DNA from: Haloarcula argentinensis DSM 12282
GTDB lineage: Archaea > Halobacteriota > Halobacteria > Halobacteriales > Haloarculaceae
Length of the DNA: 64,000 nt
Reading direction: 5' to 3'
Assembly (NCBI GenBank): GCA_000336895.1
Contig: AOLX01000030.1
Span: 1 to 64,000, forward strand
Shown: piece by piece, positions 62,083-64,000 of the stretch
Position numbering within the stretch: the first letter of the stretch is position 1
How the letters are laid out: each line of letters opens with the position of its first letter
Program-made: the position numbers and the translations under genes
The notes under the pieces: model-generated
What the model was told of the DNA's origin: nothing
The model's input: the letters and a program-made list of their open reading frames with translations, nothing else
The model's database searches: none

Positions 62083-63654
62083 ATGTCGATGCAGACAGTA
62101 GCGAGTATGCCATTGGAACAGAAGGTCGGCCAGTTATTCATGGCTGGATTCGATGGCTCCGAACCGACTGATGGGATACGAGAACTGATTCGTGAGTACA
62201 ACCTCGGAAACGTCATTTACTTCACCAGAAATATCGCATCTCCATCGCAGGTGACAGCGCTCTCAGCGGAGTTGCAGTCAGAAGCCACGGCAGTCGGCGC
62301 TGGCCTTCCACTGTTCGTCGCTACCGATCAAGAGGGGGGTGTCGTCTCACGGCTCGACTGGGGCACACAGCTACCGGGTCAGATGCTCATCGGGGCCTGT
62401 GATGACGACGCGGTGGCCCGGAAAGCAGGTGCGACCGTCGGACGGGAGCTGCGGAGTCTCGGGGTCAATCTGAATCTCGCGCCGGTCCTCGATGTCAATA
62501 ACAATCCAGAGAACCCCGTAATCGGTGTCAGGTCCTTCGGGGAAGATCCCGAGCGTGTGGGTGCACTGGGCGCAGCCATGGCGCAGGGCCTCCAGTCCGT
62601 GGATGTCGCTGCCTGCGGGAAACATTTCCCCGGTCATGGCGACACGGCAGTCGACTCACATCTCGATCTGCCGGTGGTTTCCCACAAGCGTCCCCGACTG
62701 GAGCGCGTTGAGTTCCCCCCGTTCGAAGCTGCAATACAGAGCGGCATCGACGCGATTATGACCACGCACGTCGCTTTTCCGGCGATAACAGGGGACAAGG
62801 AACTGCCGGCGACGATATCTTCAGCAGTCCAGACAGCACTTCTTCGGGAGCAATTCGGGTTTGATGGATTACTCGTCACGGACTGTCTCGAGATGGATGC
62901 GATCGCTGACGGCGTCGGCACCATCGAAGGGGCCGTCCGCGCAATCGAGGCCGGGTGTGATATCGTCACTGTTTCACATACGCTCAAGCGACAGCGTGCA
63001 GCGATTGAAGCCGTGGTTACCGCCGTCCGAACGGGACGGCTTACCGAGGAGCGAATCGACCGGTCGTTGCATCGTATCCAGCGGTATAAACAGCAACGAG
63101 TGGGTACATCGGAAACTGCCGAAGCGCCGGAGTGGAATCGCTATGCAACCGCGTCGAAACAGCTTGCAACTGAGATTGCAAACTGTGGGATAACACTCGT
63201 CAGGGACGACAGCGAGACACTCCCGTTCGATACGTCACGTCACCTGCACGTGGTCAGCTTTACCGGGACGCGGGGGTCGCCCGCCGAGGACGACCGATAC
63301 GACCCAGAAGTGGTCGCTGCTGCGCTCAGAGAGATCGGATTCGAAATTACGACACGCACCATGGCTGGCGGTGAGACTGTCGATATAACGCCAGCAGACG
63401 AGCAGATTGTGGCCGTCAGTTACGATGCTCTGTCGAACGAGGCACAGGCAGAGACACTCCAGACACTCGTTGCGCACCATGACCAGCTGGCTGTCCTTGC
63501 TGTACGGAACCCGTACGACCTCGCTGTCTGTCCAGACGCGGCGACGTTTTTGACGACATACGACTACTCGCCAGGTGCGATTCAGGCAGCGGCGAAAACA
63601 CTGGCAGGGACAGTCGAACCAACTGGAATGCTCCCGGTCACGATTCCCAAGTGA
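62083..63654 (+). CDS. nagZ: Glycoside hydrolase family 3 beta-N-acetylhexosaminidase
   Basis: A 523-residue GH3 enzyme of the NagZ type. The N-terminal TIM barrel (about 1-340) has 'VATDQEGGVVSRLDWGTQLP', the NagZ hallmark 'AACGKHFPGHGDTAVDSHLD' (Lys-His and the Asp/His catalytic dyad) and the nucleophile Asp in 'GLLVTDCLEMDAI'. A second alpha/beta domain (about 370-520) follows, which many bacterial NagZ proteins lack. No signal peptide is seen, so it acts in the cytoplasm on imported saccharides. It removes terminal N-acetylglucosamine, for example from chito-oligosaccharides. Confidence 0.9.
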   Translation: MSMQTVASMPLEQKVGQLFMAGFDGSEPTDGIRELIREYNLGNVIYFTRNIASPSQVTALSAELQSEATAVGAGLPLFVATDQEGGVVSRLDWGTQLPGQMLIGACDDDAVARKAGATVGRELRSLGVNLNLAPVLDVNNNPENPVIGVRSFGEDPERVGALGAAMAQGLQSVDVAACGKHFPGHGDTAVDSHLDLPVVSHKRPRLERVEFPPFEAAIQSGIDAIMTTHVAFPAITGDKELPATISSAVQTALLREQFGFDGLLVTDCLEMDAIADGVGTIEGAVRAIEAGCDIVTVSHTLKRQRAAIEAVVTAVRTGRLTEERIDRSLHRIQRYKQQRVGTSETAEAPEWNRYATASKQLATEIANCGITLVRDDSETLPFDTSRHLHVVSFTGTRGSPAEDDRYDPEVVAAALREIGFEITTRTMAGGETVDITPADEQIVAVSYDALSNEAQAETLQTLVAHHDQLAVLAVRNPYDLAVCPDAATFLTTYDYSPGAIQAAAKTLAGTVEPTGMLPVTIPK

Positions 63655-63693
63655 GGTATCTTCAAAGACAGCGCTCGTGAAGTGCCCGAGAGG

Positions 63694-64000
63694 CTATCCG
63701 AGGAATTCCTGTGCAGATTCGTGGAGCGGGACGAACCCCTCTGCGCTGCGGGCACCAGCCTGTTTCCCGAACACGAGATTCTCGGCGCGAAGTCCGTCGA
63801 TGAGATTGTCGAACTCGGCATCGATGCCCCCGTGCTCGACGAGGAACTCCACCTGTGACTCGTGTTTCTTGATTGCTGTGACCTTTTGTTCCAGATACCC
63901 ATCGATATCGATGAACATGGAGGGGGTAAACTCCGATGTCGGCTTGCCGAAGTAGTAGATGTTATCCGGATCGCAGGGTTCGAAATCCGTCTCAACGAGG
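63694..64000 (-). CDS. PIG-L/LmbE-family deacetylase, C-terminal part (runs off window)
   Basis: The frame is open to the window edge, so only the last ~100 residues are seen; its start is outside. The visible part ('YYFGKPTSEFTPSMFIDIDG', then 'KVTAIKKHESQVEFLVEHGG') matches the C-terminal strand and 'K-x-x-A-x-x-x-H-x-S-Q' helix of PIG-L/LmbE N-acetylglucosamine deacetylases. The family includes the archaeal chito-oligosaccharide deacetylase Dac. It converges on nagZ with 39 bases between the stops. The N-terminal metal motif (P-H-P-D-D) is not in the window, so activity is unverified. Confidence 0.75.
   Translation of the reverse strand, partial: LVETDFEPCDPDNIYYFGKPTSEFTPSMFIDIDGYLEQKVTAIKKHESQVEFLVEHGGIDAEFDNLIDGLRAENLVFGKQAGARSAEGFVPLHESAQEFLG

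Noticed and set aside
1..64000. Search for CRISPR arrays, cas genes, toxin-antitoxin pairs, restriction systems and other defence genes
   Set aside because: No array of equal-spaced repeats other than the parA iterons was seen, and no product resembles a known defence effector.

Overview
The window is haloarchaeal DNA (class Halobacteria, most like Haloarcula or a close relative). The evidence is the strongly acidic proteome, leaderless genes with a TATA-like box about 25-30 bases before the start codon, many small zinc-finger proteins, Tat-type lipoproteins, and haloarchaea-restricted families (RdfA, a salactin-like actin, DUF7093, DUF7139, DUF7576). I saw no rRNA, tRNA or CRISPR array. Several AT-rich, gene-poor gaps carry short repeats, palindromes and insertion-sequence debris.

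Layout. 1-9.5 kb: two winged-helix regulators, several membrane proteins, an MFS transporter, an acetyltransferase and a Tat-exported beta-propeller. This part also holds a repeated hairpin module (1.57-2.30 kb) and a 148-base MITE-like element (5.2 kb). 9.6-12.5 kb: exonuclease VII (xseB/xseA, with a membrane-anchored large subunit), then a ParA partition operon behind five 13-base iterons. 13.3-16.9 kb: a DUF368 polyprenyl-phosphate transporter, tiny AT-rich genes and a broken transposase. 17-21.4 kb: zinc-ribbon proteins, a salactin-like actin and a membrane protein with a long acidic tail. 22.3-27.9 kb: DoxX, VIT1/CCC1 and DUF211 genes, a tandem Usp protein, a rod-determining-factor gene (rdfA) and a mirrored pair of DUF7576 genes, each facing a degenerate 'CPxCGG' repeat.

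28-53 kb is a catabolic region. It encodes a complete 2-oxoacid dehydrogenase complex (E1 alpha, E1 beta, E2, E3), a branched-chain-type ABC transporter (livHMGF plus binding protein) and an aminotransferase. A second block follows: a ThDP enzyme, an epimerase, an M24 creatinase/peptidase-fold protein lacking one metal ligand, a luciferase-type oxidoreductase, a hotdog thioesterase, an acyl-CoA ligase, an F420:NADP oxidoreductase, a semialdehyde dehydrogenase, a duplicated EthD protein and an HD-domain protein. The natural inference is uptake and oxidation of an amino-acid-like or 2-oxoacid-forming compound, but the substrate cannot be read from the sequence.

53.6-64 kb is a sugar region. Glucose dehydrogenase, an IclR regulator and D-galactonate dehydratase point to oxidative aldose degradation. 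A SIS-domain isomerase/deaminase, a sugar ABC importer (binding protein plus two permeases, no ATPase), a NagZ-like GH3 hexosaminidase and a PIG-L/LmbE deacetylase cut by the window edge point to use of N-acetylated amino sugars such as chito-oligosaccharides.
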